The notes under the pieces were generated by a model, which was not told where the DNA came from, did no database searches, and worked only from the letters and a program-made list of their open reading frames with translations. 58,062 nt of DNA from Pseudomonas sp. UBA5706 (lineage in GTDB: Bacteria > Pseudomonadota > Gammaproteobacteria > Pseudomonadales > Pseudomonadaceae). This document shows positions 16,853 through 25,496 of the stretch, piece by piece. The translations under genes and the position numbers were made by a program. How positions within the stretch are numbered: position 1 is the stretch's first letter; each line of letters starts with the position of its first letter. The stretch lies in assembly GCF_002419965.1 (NCBI RefSeq), contig NZ_DIHC01000032.1, forward strand, positions 42,851 to 100,912. The letters run 5' to 3'.

Positions 16853-18649
16853 ATGCGCCGCCTGCTTTGTCTGATATTGCTGACCCTTGCCCTGCCCGCT
16901 TTCAGCGCGAGTCTGCTGGACAGCCGGCCAAGCTCCGCACTGGGTAGCCCAGCGCTGGACGGCGCGACCATCGACAACAGCAAAGACTTCCTGCCGGTGC
17001 GTCAGGCCTTTCAACTGAACCTGATCGACACCTCCACCCAATCGATCAAGCTGCAGTTCGTCGCCACCGAGGGCTATTACCTCTATCGCCATCGCTTTCA
17101 GTTTCGCACCGAACCTGCCGACATCGGTTTGGGCGCCGCGCAATTGCCCGATGGCGAAAAGAAACACGACGAGTATTTCGGCGATGTCGAGGTGTACCAC
17201 GGCATTGTTGACGTCAGCCTGCCTCGGAAAGCCAACGATAATCGCCCCTTCACTCTGGTCGTGACTTATCAGGGCTGCGCCGACAAGGGGCTATGCTACC
17301 CACCCGAAACCGAGCGCTTGAGCATCGAAGCCAGCGGCGCTCCAGCCACCAGCCTCGCCCCCCCAACAACAGAAAACACAGCCCCTTTGAGCTGGAAGCA
17401 ATTGGCGCTGTTTTTCCTCGCTGGCATCGGCCTGACCTTCACTCCTTGCGTGCTGCCCATGCTGCCCATCCTTTCCGGCGTGGTGCTGCGCGGGCAGATT
17501 GGCGGGCTACGCGGCTTTGCACTTTCGCTGGCCTACGTACTGCCGATGGCGATCTGCTTTGCCACGCTTGGCGCACTGATGGGCCTGTTCGGCGCCAGCC
17601 TCAATTTGCAGGCAAGGCTGCAATCGGCGTGGGTATTGGTGCCTTTTTCGCTGTTCTTCGTGGTATTCGCCATCGCCATGTTCGGGGCATTCGAGCTGCG
17701 CCTGCCGCGCGTGATCAATGATCGCCTGGACCGCATCGCGGGTAATGCTCAGGGCGGCTCGCTGTGGGGCGCTGCGGTGCTGGGGGTAGTGTCGAGCCTG
17801 CTGGTATCGCCATGCGTATCGGCTCCGCTGGCCGGCGCGCTGCTTTATATCAGTGCCAGCGGCGACACATTGGGTGGCGCACTGAAACTGTTCGCACTGG
17901 GGCTGGGGATGGGCGCGCCACTGGTACTGGTCGCCACGGGCGGGGCGGCCTGGCTGCCAAAAAGCGGCCCTTGGCTGGTTACGGTCAAGAGCGCCATCGG
18001 CGTATTACTGCTGGCGCTAGCGGTCGGCCTTCTCAGCCGGGTCATTCCAGGACAGGCCACCTTGTTACTGATCGGTCTGCTGGCGGCCGGTGTTGCGCTG
18101 TTTCTTGGCGCGCTGGAGTTCAACGAAAAGACCACGCGTGGCCGTTTTGCTCAACTGGCGGGCCTGTTTTTGCTGGTATACGCGCTTTGCTGCTGGTACG
18201 GCGCATTCAGCGGCCAGACCGATCCGATGCGCCCGCTGGGCTCGACACCGAGCAACCAGATTGTCCGCGACACATCAGCGCAGCACTGGCAAACAGTGAC
18301 GCGGGTTGAGGAGCTGAAGCAGATCCTCGCTGACTCGAAAAACAGTGAACAACCCGTTCTAGTGGACTGGTACGCGGACTGGTGCATTAGCTGCAAGGTG
18401 ATCGAGCACCAAGTGCTGCCTGATCCGAAAATCGTCAGCCAGCTCAAAGGCTTTCGTCTGATCCGTTTCGACATGACCGACAGCGACAGCCAGCAACGTG
18501 CGCTGCTGGACACGTACAAGCTCTTCGGCCCTCCCGCGCTGCTGTTCTTCGGAAAAGACGGCAATGAGCTGGCAAATGTGCGCGTTGTCGGCGAAATCGA
18601 CGTCGAATCGCTCTCCGAGCGGCTTTCTAGAGCACATGACCAAATTTAG
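16853..18649 (+). CDS. dsbD: Thiol:disulfide interchange protein DsbD
   Basis: 598 residues from the ATG at 16853, which begins a clear signal peptide (MRRLLCLILLTLALPAFSA). An N-terminal periplasmic alpha domain follows, with the Cys pair in GCADKGLCYPP. Then come eight or so membrane helices carrying the two redox cysteines in FTPCVLP and VSPCVSAP, and a C-terminal thioredoxin-like domain with WCISCK. The protein passes electrons from cytoplasmic thioredoxin across the inner membrane to periplasmic thiol proteins such as DsbC and cytochrome c maturation factors. All six cysteines are in place. It is followed by aroQ after 152 bp. Confidence 0.96.
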   Translation: MRRLLCLILLTLALPAFSASLLDSRPSSALGSPALDGATIDNSKDFLPVRQAFQLNLIDTSTQSIKLQFVATEGYYLYRHRFQFRTEPADIGLGAAQLPDGEKKHDEYFGDVEVYHGIVDVSLPRKANDNRPFTLVVTYQGCADKGLCYPPETERLSIEASGAPATSLAPPTTENTAPLSWKQLALFFLAGIGLTFTPCVLPMLPILSGVVLRGQIGGLRGFALSLAYVLPMAICFATLGALMGLFGASLNLQARLQSAWVLVPFSLFFVVFAIAMFGAFELRLPRVINDRLDRIAGNAQGGSLWGAAVLGVVSSLLVSPCVSAPLAGALLYISASGDTLGGALKLFALGLGMGAPLVLVATGGAAWLPKSGPWLVTVKSAIGVLLLALAVGLLSRVIPGQATLLLIGLLAAGVALFLGALEFNEKTTRGRFAQLAGLFLLVYALCCWYGAFSGQTDPMRPLGSTPSNQIVRDTSAQHWQTVTRVEELKQILADSKNSEQPVLVDWYADWCISCKVIEHQVLPDPKIVSQLKGFRLIRFDMTDSDSQQRALLDTYKLFGPPALLFFGKDGNELANVRVVGEIDVESLSERLSRAHDQI

Positions 18650-18801
18650 CCGGTTAGTCACAAACTTTGCGCGAACATCGGACATCGTGCTGAGTATTGT
18701 CGGTAACTGGACAGTCCATTGCGGTTTCCGGCATAGTCGCTGCGCATTAGCGGCTCGCACCTGTTAGCGAGCGTCGAAAAGGCACAGACAAGGAACACAC
18801 G

Positions 18802-19254
18802 ATGGCGACTTTTCTGGTTCTTCACGGACCTAACCTGAACCTGCTGGGTACCCGTGAACCGGGGATCTATGGCTCGATCATGTTGGCCGATATCAACCAG
18901 GATCTGGAGCAGCGCGCACGCGAAGCCGGTCACCACCTGATGCACATGCAGAGCAATGCCGAGTATGAGTTGATCGACCGCATCCATGCCGCGCGCGATG
19001 AAGGCGTGGATTTCATCCTGATCAATCCGGCTGCTTTTACTCACACAAGTGTCGCAATACGTGACGCGCTGCTGGGAGTGAGCATCCCATTCATCGAAGT
19101 GCACCTGTCGAACGTGCACAAGCGAGAACCTTTCCGCCATCACTCCTACTTTTCAGATGTCGCTGTAGGCGTGATCTGCGGCCTTGGCGCCAGCGGATAC
19201 CGACTGGCCCTGGAGGCCGCCCTGGAACAACTGGCCAACCGTTCGAAGGCGTGA
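18802..19254 (+). CDS. aroQ: 3-dehydroquinate dehydratase, type II
   Basis: 150 residues, the standard length for type II dehydroquinase. It catalyses the third shikimate-pathway step, dehydroquinate to dehydroshikimate. The family signature HGPNLNLLGTREPGIYG with the catalytic Arg and Tyr is at the N-terminus, and the NPAAFTHTSVAIRDAL and EVHLSNVHKREPFRHHS segments carry the active-site Asn and His. An AGGAA ribosome site precedes the ATG. The aroQ-accB-accC order is conserved in pseudomonads. Confidence 0.97.
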   Translation: MATFLVLHGPNLNLLGTREPGIYGSIMLADINQDLEQRAREAGHHLMHMQSNAEYELIDRIHAARDEGVDFILINPAAFTHTSVAIRDALLGVSIPFIEVHLSNVHKREPFRHHSYFSDVAVGVICGLGASGYRLALEAALEQLANRSKA

Positions 19255-19334
19255 ACGGCACAGTTTCGCACTGAGCCACACAGCCTGAACCGGCTACCGA
19301 ATACCCCTGACCGTCCTTTGGGAGTTGATGATTA

Positions 19335-19787
19335 ATGGATATCCGTAAAGTCAAGAAACTGATCGAATTGCTGGAAGAGTCCGGCATCGACGAACTGGAA
19401 ATCCGTGAAGGCGAAGAGTCCGTACGGATCAGCCGTCACAGCAAGACCCCTGCACAGCCCTACTACGCACCGGCCCCGGTCGCAGCACCAGTCGCCGCCC
19501 CTGCCGCCGCCGCTCCTGCTGTAGCTGAAGCGCCATCGGCACCGAAGCTCAACGGTACCGTTATCAAGTCGCCAATGGTCGGTACGTTCTACCGCACGCC
19601 GGCACCGGGTTCGCCAGCGTTTGTCGAAGTCGGCAAAACCGTCAAGAAAGGCGACACCATTTGCATCGTTGAAGCGATGAAAATGATGAACCACATCGAA
19701 GCTGAAGTCAGCGGCGTTATCGAATCCATCCTGGTAGAAAACGGTCAGCCGGTTGAGTATGACCAGCCGCTGTTCACCATCGTTTGA
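19335..19787 (+). CDS. accB: Acetyl-CoA carboxylase biotin carboxyl carrier protein
   Basis: 150 residues. An N-terminal structured region is followed by an Ala/Pro-rich flexible linker (about 43-72) and the C-terminal biotinyl domain. The biotin-accepting lysine is Lys116 in EAMKMMN. It carries CO2 as carboxybiotin between AccC and the AccAD transferase in the first committed step of fatty acid synthesis. The stop is 17 bases before accC, so the pair is one operon, as is usual. Confidence 0.98.
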   Translation: MDIRKVKKLIELLEESGIDELEIREGEESVRISRHSKTPAQPYYAPAPVAAPVAAPAAAAPAVAEAPSAPKLNGTVIKSPMVGTFYRTPAPGSPAFVEVGKTVKKGDTICIVEAMKMMNHIEAEVSGVIESILVENGQPVEYDQPLFTIV

Positions 19788-19804
19788 ACCGGGGAGAGCC
19801 TGCG

Positions 19805-21154
19805 ATGTTGGAAAAAGTCCTGATCGCCAACCGCGGCGAAATCGCCTTGCGCATCTTGCGTGCCTGTAAAGAACTGGGCATCAAGACCGTCGCGGTCCAT
19901 TCCACGGCAGACCGTGAGCTGATGCACCTGGGCCTGGCGGACGAAACCGTCTGCATCGGTCCGGCGCCAGCCAATCTGTCGTACCTGAACATTCCGGCCA
20001 TCATTTCGGCCGCCGAGCTGACCGGAGCCACGGCGATTCACCCGGGCTACGGCTTCCTCGCAGAAAACGCGGACTTTGCCGAACAGGTAGAGAAATCCGG
20101 ATTCGCCTTCATCGGCCCCAAGGCTGAAACCATCCGCCTGATGGGCGACAAGGTTTCGGCCAAGGACGCCATGAAGCGCGCCAGCGTACCCACCGTTCCA
20201 GGTTCCGACGGCCCGCTGCCGGAAGACGAAGAAACGGCGTTGCGCATTGGCCGTGAAGTCGGCTATCCGGTGATCATCAAGGCCGCTGGCGGCGGCGGTG
20301 GTCGCGGCATGCGCGTGGTTCACAAGGAAGAAGACCTGATCGAAGCGGCCAAGCAAACCCGCGCCGAAGCGGCTGCCTGGTTCAGCAACCCGATGGTGTA
20401 TCTGGAAAAATACCTGACCAATCCACGTCATGTGGAAGTGCAGGTCATTTCCGACGGTCAGGGTCAGGCGATCCACCTGGGCGACCGTGATTGCTCCCTG
20501 CAGCGCCGTCACCAGAAGGTGCTGGAAGAAGCACCGGCGCCGTTCATCGACGAAGAAGCGCGTCAGGCCGTATTCGCCAGCTGCGTCAAGGCGTGTATCG
20601 ACATCGGCTACCGTGGCGCTGGCACGTTCGAGTTCCTGTACGAAAACGGCCGCTTCTACTTCATCGAGATGAACACGCGCGTGCAGGTAGAGCACCCGGT
20701 TTCGGAAATGGTTACCGGGATCGACATCGTCAAGGAGATGCTCAGCATTGCCGCTGGCAACAAGCTGTCCTACACCCAGGACGATGTGAAGATTCACGGC
20801 CATGCGCTGGAGTGCCGGATCAACGCCGAAGACCCGAAAACCTTCATTCCGAGCCCAGGCCTGGTCAAGCACTTCCATGCCCCGGGCGGCAACGGTGTTC
20901 GCGTCGACTCGCATCTGTACAGCGGCTACAAGGTTCCGTCGAACTACGACTCGTTGATCGGCAAACTGATCACCTGGGGCGCAACCCGCGACGAAGCCAT
21001 GGCGCGCATGCGCAATGCGCTGGATGAAATCGTGGTCGACGGCATCAAGACCAACATCCCGCTACACCGTGAATTGACCCGCGATGAAGGCTTCTGCGAA
21101 GGCGGCGTCAACATTCACTACCTGGAACACAAGCTGGCCGAAGAGAAACACTGA
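19805..21154 (+). CDS. accC: Biotin carboxylase subunit of acetyl-CoA carboxylase
   Basis: 449 residues from MLEKVLIANRGEIALRI, the canonical AccC start. Domains: the pre-ATP-grasp biotin carboxylase N-domain, the ATP-grasp core with the glycine-rich KAAGGGGGRGMRVV loop, and the C-domain. EMNTRVQVEHPVSEMVTG is the metal/bicarbonate active-site region. It carboxylates biotin on AccB using ATP and bicarbonate. A strong terminator follows at 21178-21205. Confidence 0.98.
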   Translation: MLEKVLIANRGEIALRILRACKELGIKTVAVHSTADRELMHLGLADETVCIGPAPANLSYLNIPAIISAAELTGATAIHPGYGFLAENADFAEQVEKSGFAFIGPKAETIRLMGDKVSAKDAMKRASVPTVPGSDGPLPEDEETALRIGREVGYPVIIKAAGGGGGRGMRVVHKEEDLIEAAKQTRAEAAAWFSNPMVYLEKYLTNPRHVEVQVISDGQGQAIHLGDRDCSLQRRHQKVLEEAPAPFIDEEARQAVFASCVKACIDIGYRGAGTFEFLYENGRFYFIEMNTRVQVEHPVSEMVTGIDIVKEMLSIAAGNKLSYTQDDVKIHGHALECRINAEDPKTFIPSPGLVKHFHAPGGNGVRVDSHLYSGYKVPSNYDSLIGKLITWGATRDEAMARMRNALDEIVVDGIKTNIPLHRELTRDEGFCEGGVNIHYLEHKLAEEKH

Positions 21155-21500
21155 TCAGCCCAGTTGTGCGACAGATCAACAAAGCCGCTTTCGAGCGGCT
21201 TTGTTGCTGATGAAGATCGATAGCCTTTTGCCCGACGGGCGTCGGGGCACTGCTTGCTCGCGATCTGGCGAGAAGTGACAGGAAAGTCAACTGACGCAAT
21301 AAGCTGACAGGCCTCATTGCCGATCCTGATGCCGCCTCACGCCAATCGCAGGCAACGCCGTTCTCACACCCTGCAGGCAGAATCGAAAGCGAACACCAGA
21401 TCCCTCATCCTCTTTGTTGTTTGTCTGCGAACCCCGTAAACTTGCCGGTCTTTCGCGGCAGCGTGCCGCCTGTCATTTTTTCATTCGAAGGTAATCCGCC
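21155..21500. other. 346-bp gap between accC and prmA
   Basis: Holds the accC terminator at its left end, then a degenerate REP-like palindromic piece (GCTTGCTCGCGATCTGGCGAG, about 21252-21272) and, further right, the upstream region of prmA. No gene is supported. Confidence 0.6.
21178..21205 (+). terminator. Rho-independent terminator of accBC
   Basis: A perfect 12-bp stem: AACAAAGCCGCT, loop TTCG, AGCGGCTTTGTT, only about 25 bases after the accC stop. The symmetrical A and T flanks allow function on either strand. Confidence 0.85.
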
Positions 21501-22379
21501 ATGCCTTGGCTGCAAGTCCGTCTCGCCATCAGCCCGGAACAAGCCGAAACCTACGAAGACGCGCTTCTTGAAGTCGGCGCGGTGTCCGTGACCTTCATGG
21601 ACGCTGAAGACCAGCCCATCTTCGAACCGGAACTGAACACCACGCCACTGTGGTCGCACACTCACTTGCTTGCTCTGTTCGAGGCCGACACGAACGCCGA
21701 GCAAGTACTGGCGCATCTCACGCTGCTGACCGGCGCGCAATTGCCTGAACACACCCACGAGATCATCGAAGATCAGGACTGGGAGCGCAGCTGGATGGAC
21801 AACTTCCAGCCGATGCGTTTCGGTCAACGCCTGTGGATCGTGCCGAGCTGGCATGCCGCGCCACAGCCAGACGCGGTCAATCTGCTGCTCGATCCGGGGC
21901 TGGCATTCGGCACCGGCACTCACCCGACCACCGCGCTGTGCCTGGAATGGCTGGACGGTCAGGACCTTGGCGATTGCCAGGTGCTGGATTTCGGGTGCGG
22001 TTCGGGCATCCTCGCCATTGCCGCGCTGCTGCTCGGGGCCCGGCATGCGGTAGGCACCGACATTGACGTGCAGGCACTGGAAGCCTCCCGCGACAATGCC
22101 GGGCGCAACAATGTCCCGGCCGAGAAATTCCCTCTTTATCTGCCCGAAGACCTGCCTAAAGAGCCAGCCGACATTTTGGTGGCTAATATCCTGGCTGGCC
22201 CTCTGGTTTCGCTGGCGCCTCAGTTGGCAAACCTGGTCAAGCCCGGCGGACGCCTGGCGTTATCCGGCATTCTTGCCGAGCAGGGCGAAGAAGTCGCGGG
22301 CGCCTACGCCGATGCCTTCGACCTGGACCCGATCGCCAACCGTGACGGCTGGGTGCGGATCACCGGTCGTCGCCGCTGA
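21501..22379 (+). CDS. prmA: Ribosomal protein L11 methyltransferase
   Basis: 292 residues. The N-terminal substrate-recognition domain (MPWLQVRLAISPEQAE) is followed by a Rossmann methyltransferase domain with the SAM loop LDFGCGSGILAIAA and the LVANILAGPL motif typical of PrmA. GLAFGTGTHPTT is the PrmA signature before the SAM site. It trimethylates L11 at several positions in the cytoplasm. GAAGGTAA is the ribosome site. The zinc-ribbon gene follows after 50 bp and may be cotranscribed. Confidence 0.97.
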   Translation: MPWLQVRLAISPEQAETYEDALLEVGAVSVTFMDAEDQPIFEPELNTTPLWSHTHLLALFEADTNAEQVLAHLTLLTGAQLPEHTHEIIEDQDWERSWMDNFQPMRFGQRLWIVPSWHAAPQPDAVNLLLDPGLAFGTGTHPTTALCLEWLDGQDLGDCQVLDFGCGSGILAIAALLLGARHAVGTDIDVQALEASRDNAGRNNVPAEKFPLYLPEDLPKEPADILVANILAGPLVSLAPQLANLVKPGGRLALSGILAEQGEEVAGAYADAFDLDPIANRDGWVRITGRRR

Positions 22380-22429
22380 AAGCCATCGATCAGCTACCTT
22401 TAGGCGCTCGTTAACCCTCGGATACCCGC

Positions 22430-23806
22430 ATGACCGACAGTTTCGTCACTCAGTGCCCGCACTGCCAGACCAGTTTCCGCGTCAGCCACGCTCAACTGAG
22501 CGTCGCGCGAGGCATGGTTCGTTGCGGCTCCTGCCTGCAAGTGTTCAATGCCGCGAAACAGCTATTGGAACAAAGCGCCGCGGCCAAGGGTGACGAGGCG
22601 CTGGCCACACCCCCTGCGCCCCCCGAGCCTGCCCCAAGGGTCGAGGTGCTTGCACCGCAGTCGGTCGTGATCGCGCAACCGGCACCATTGCCGATCAGGC
22701 ATGCAGATCGCGCGGTCGATCTGGACAGCCTCGACCTGGACGATCTCGATGTCGAACTCGCCCGGCTCGAACAACGGGAAATCCAGCTGCCCGAATCCTT
22801 TGGCCGCGCTAGCCACACCGGTGACCACGATGAAGTCGAGTCTTTCAGCGCGCGTCGCGACGAGCCTGAGGTAGGCGCTGAAAACTGGGATCACGGCCTA
22901 AGCCGCGACGACGTTAACCAGTTGCCAGAGCTGCGCGCAGAAGTCATCGAGGAGCATGACGAGCATCATGAACCCGACTCACTGATCGAGCCCCTGGGCC
23001 GCGATGAAATCGACCAGGACGACCATCGCGCCGAACCATCGTTCTCCAGGTCACCTGTTGATCCGGACGACGAGCCGACGCGCACAGAGCGCATACGCAC
23101 CGATGTCGAAGCTCAAGAGCGGTCCGCGTCCCAACATTTTTCGGCGCTCGACGACGAGGATGATTTTGATCGCCGCCACCGGCACGAAAATGATGATAAC
23201 GCGCAAGACGAGCCGCCCAGGGCCGATGGCAAGCGCGGGCGCAACGAACCCGCACTGCGCGACGCGGCGCTGCTTGACCTGACCGACGACCCATTGCAGC
23301 TCGCCTGGCAGAAACCCAAGCCGCGCTGGGGCCGCCGCATTCTCTGGATGCTGCTGGCGCTGATAGCGCTGCTCGGCCTGGCGGGTCAGTACGTCTGGTA
23401 TCACTTCGACGAACTGGCGCGACAGGATCAATACCGTTCCTGGTTTCAGGACATCTGCCCACAAGTGGGCTGCAAGGTGCCGTCGAAAGTCGACATCAAC
23501 CTGCTCAAAAGCAGCAATCTGGTAGTACGCAGCCATCCTGAGTTTCAGGGGGCTCTGGTGGTCGACGCGATCATCTACAACCGAGCCTCGTTTTCCCAGC
23601 CATTCCCGTTGCTCGAACTGCGTTTTGCCGATACCAACGGTCAGTTGATCGCCAGTCGTCGGTTCAAGCCCGGTGAGTACTTAAGCGGAGAACTGGCCGG
23701 CAAGGACGAAATGCCACCGCAGACACCGATTCACATTGCGCTGGATATTCTCGACCCAGGTCCAAAGGCCGTGAACTACAGTCTCAGCTTCCGCTCGCCG
23801 GAGTAA
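22430..23806 (+). CDS. Zinc-ribbon, DUF3426 single-pass membrane protein
   Basis: 458 residues. The N-terminus is an MJ0042-type zinc ribbon with CPHC (9-12) and CGSC (32-35). A long low-complexity region (about 60-290) rich in Asp, Glu, Arg and His follows and is probably disordered. One transmembrane helix (about 303-325, ILWMLLALIALLGLAG) leads to a C-terminal DUF3426 domain (DICPQVGCKVPSKVDI, LVVRSHPEFQGALVV, LDILDPGPKAVNY), which should be outside the membrane. The topology fits a cytoplasmic zinc finger linked to a periplasmic domain. The function is unknown, but the gene is conserved between prmA and dusB-fis in pseudomonads. Confidence 0.88.
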   Translation: MTDSFVTQCPHCQTSFRVSHAQLSVARGMVRCGSCLQVFNAAKQLLEQSAAAKGDEALATPPAPPEPAPRVEVLAPQSVVIAQPAPLPIRHADRAVDLDSLDLDDLDVELARLEQREIQLPESFGRASHTGDHDEVESFSARRDEPEVGAENWDHGLSRDDVNQLPELRAEVIEEHDEHHEPDSLIEPLGRDEIDQDDHRAEPSFSRSPVDPDDEPTRTERIRTDVEAQERSASQHFSALDDEDDFDRRHRHENDDNAQDEPPRADGKRGRNEPALRDAALLDLTDDPLQLAWQKPKPRWGRRILWMLLALIALLGLAGQYVWYHFDELARQDQYRSWFQDICPQVGCKVPSKVDINLLKSSNLVVRSHPEFQGALVVDAIIYNRASFSQPFPLLELRFADTNGQLIASRRFKPGEYLSGELAGKDEMPPQTPIHIALDILDPGPKAVNYSLSFRSPE

Positions 23807-24095
23807 CCCTGTCGCCGCCCCACCGGGGCTTAATGTGCCCTGACGCTCCTCAAGCGCACTGAAATGCAGCACGCGCCAGCGGAAAGCTGGCGACGGTTTC
23901 ATGACGATGTGAGCGCGTACGTCACGGTTTGCGACAAGAAAGTAACTGTTCAGATTTTATCCAATTCAGCCTTTATCCAGTCACCGAGAGCGGGTATCAT
24001 GCCCACCCTTTTTCATACTCTGGGTCCCGTCTGATTTGCTGCCAAAGCACATTTCGGACCAGGCTTCGTGATTCGGCCCCACAACAGGTCACCCT

Positions 24096-25109
24096 ATGTC
24101 GGCGGTACGCATCGGCCCTTATACATTGCAAAACGGCTTGATCCTCGCCCCCATGGCGGGCGTCACCGACCAGCCCTTCCGGCAGCTCTGTCGCCAACTC
24201 GGCGCGGGCCTGGTGGTCTCGGAAATGGTCACCAGTGACATGAGCCTGTGGAACAGCCGCAAATCGCGGCTTCGCATGATTCACGAAGGTGATCCCGAGC
24301 CACGCTCGGTACAGATCGCCGGTGGAGATCCGCAGATGCTTGCGGATGCGGCACGCGCCAATGTCGAACTGGGTGCGCAGATCATCGACATCAACATGGG
24401 CTGTCCGGCGAAAAAGGTCTGCAACAAGGCTGCTGGTTCTGCGCTGTTGAAAGATGAGCAGTTGGTGACCGAAATCCTGCACGCGGTGGTTGCGGCAGTC
24501 GAGGTACCGGTCACCCTGAAGATTCGCACCGGCTGGGACCGGGCGAACAAGAATGGCCTGACAGTCGCCAGAATCGCCGAGCAAGCGGGTATTCAGGCGC
24601 TGGCGGTGCATGGTCGAACACGAGCGGACCTTTACACCGGCGAAGCCGAATACGACACGATCGCCGCAATAAAACAGGCGGTGTCGATTCCGGTGTTTGC
24701 CAATGGCGACATTGATTCACCGGAAAAAGCCCGGCACGTCCTCGACGCGACGGGTGCCGACGGGCTGTTGATTGGCCGGGCCGCCCAAGGGCGGCCCTGG
24801 ATTTTTCGCGAGATAGAACACTACCTGCGCACCGGGGAAACACTTCCCGCGCTGGCGCTGGGTGAAGTGGAACGCATTCTGCTAGAGCATCTGGCCGCGC
24901 TCCACACGTTCTATGGTGACGTGATGGGCGTGCGGATCGCCCGCAAACACGTTGGCTGGTATCTCGCAACCTTGCCGGGCGCCAGGGAGTTTCGCGCCCA
25001 CTTCAATCGTTTGGAAGATACGGAAGCACAGTGCGCCAACGTTCGGGAATTCTTTGCCGAACGCGATAAAAGCCCGGAAGCAGGGAACGAACAAGAGGTG
25101 GCCGCATGA
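24096..25109 (+). CDS. dusB: tRNA-dihydrouridine synthase B
   Basis: 337 residues. A TIM-barrel flavoenzyme that reduces uridines in tRNA with FMN and NADPH. The family signature is LAPMAGVTDQPFR, with INMGCPAKKVCNKAAGSALL holding the catalytic Cys and HGRTRADLYTGEAEYDTI the RNA/FMN-binding region. DGLLIGRAAQGRPWIFREI is typical of DusB. The ATG of fis overlaps its stop (ATGA), the classic dusB-fis operon arrangement. Confidence 0.97.
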   Translation: MSAVRIGPYTLQNGLILAPMAGVTDQPFRQLCRQLGAGLVVSEMVTSDMSLWNSRKSRLRMIHEGDPEPRSVQIAGGDPQMLADAARANVELGAQIIDINMGCPAKKVCNKAAGSALLKDEQLVTEILHAVVAAVEVPVTLKIRTGWDRANKNGLTVARIAEQAGIQALAVHGRTRADLYTGEAEYDTIAAIKQAVSIPVFANGDIDSPEKARHVLDATGADGLLIGRAAQGRPWIFREIEHYLRTGETLPALALGEVERILLEHLAALHTFYGDVMGVRIARKHVGWYLATLPGAREFRAHFNRLEDTEAQCANVREFFAERDKSPEAGNEQEVAA

Positions 25110-25426
25110 CGATGATGACAGAGACTTTAGTGAGTGGAACAACACCCGTGAGCGACAACGTCAATTTGAAACAGCACCTCAACACGCCGAGCGAAGAGGG
25201 CCAGACCCTGCGCGGAAGCGTCGAAAAGGCGCTGCACAATTATTTCGCCCACCTGGAAGGTGCTGCCGTCACTGATGTCTACAACCTGGTGCTCTCGGAA
25301 GTCGAGGCTCCGTTGCTCGAATGCGTAATGAACTACGTCAAGGGCAACCAGACCAAGGCCTCCGAATTGCTGGGCCTGAATCGCGGCACGCTGCGCAAGA
25401 AACTCAAGCAGTACGATCTGCTGTAA
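25106..25426 (+). CDS. fis: DNA-binding protein Fis
   Basis: 106 residues. The C-terminal helix-turn-helix (about 80-103, NQTKASELLGLNRGTLRKKL) is the Fis/NtrC-type DNA-binding motif; the preceding helices (VYNLVLSEVEAPLLECVMNY) form the dimer core. It is a nucleoid-associated protein that bends DNA and tunes rRNA and many other promoters. Translation is coupled to dusB by a 4-base overlap, and a terminator follows at 25442-25471. An internal ATG three codons in is an equally possible start. Confidence 0.97.
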   Translation: MTMMTETLVSGTTPVSDNVNLKQHLNTPSEEGQTLRGSVEKALHNYFAHLEGAAVTDVYNLVLSEVEAPLLECVMNYVKGNQTKASELLGLNRGTLRKKLKQYDLL

Positions 25427-25441
25427 GCATCCCCAAACAAA

Positions 25442-25471
25442 GCGACCTCAGTTTCTGCGGTCGTTTTTTTT
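25442..25471 (+). terminator. Rho-independent terminator of dusB-fis
   Basis: Stem CGACC / GGTCG with an inner CAG-TTT-CTG extension and one mismatch, followed directly by eight T residues (25464-25471). It lies 15 bases after the fis stop and 25 bases before the purH start. Confidence 0.9.
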
Positions 25472-25496
25472 GCTGAACCTTTTGATGGAAGTTGAG

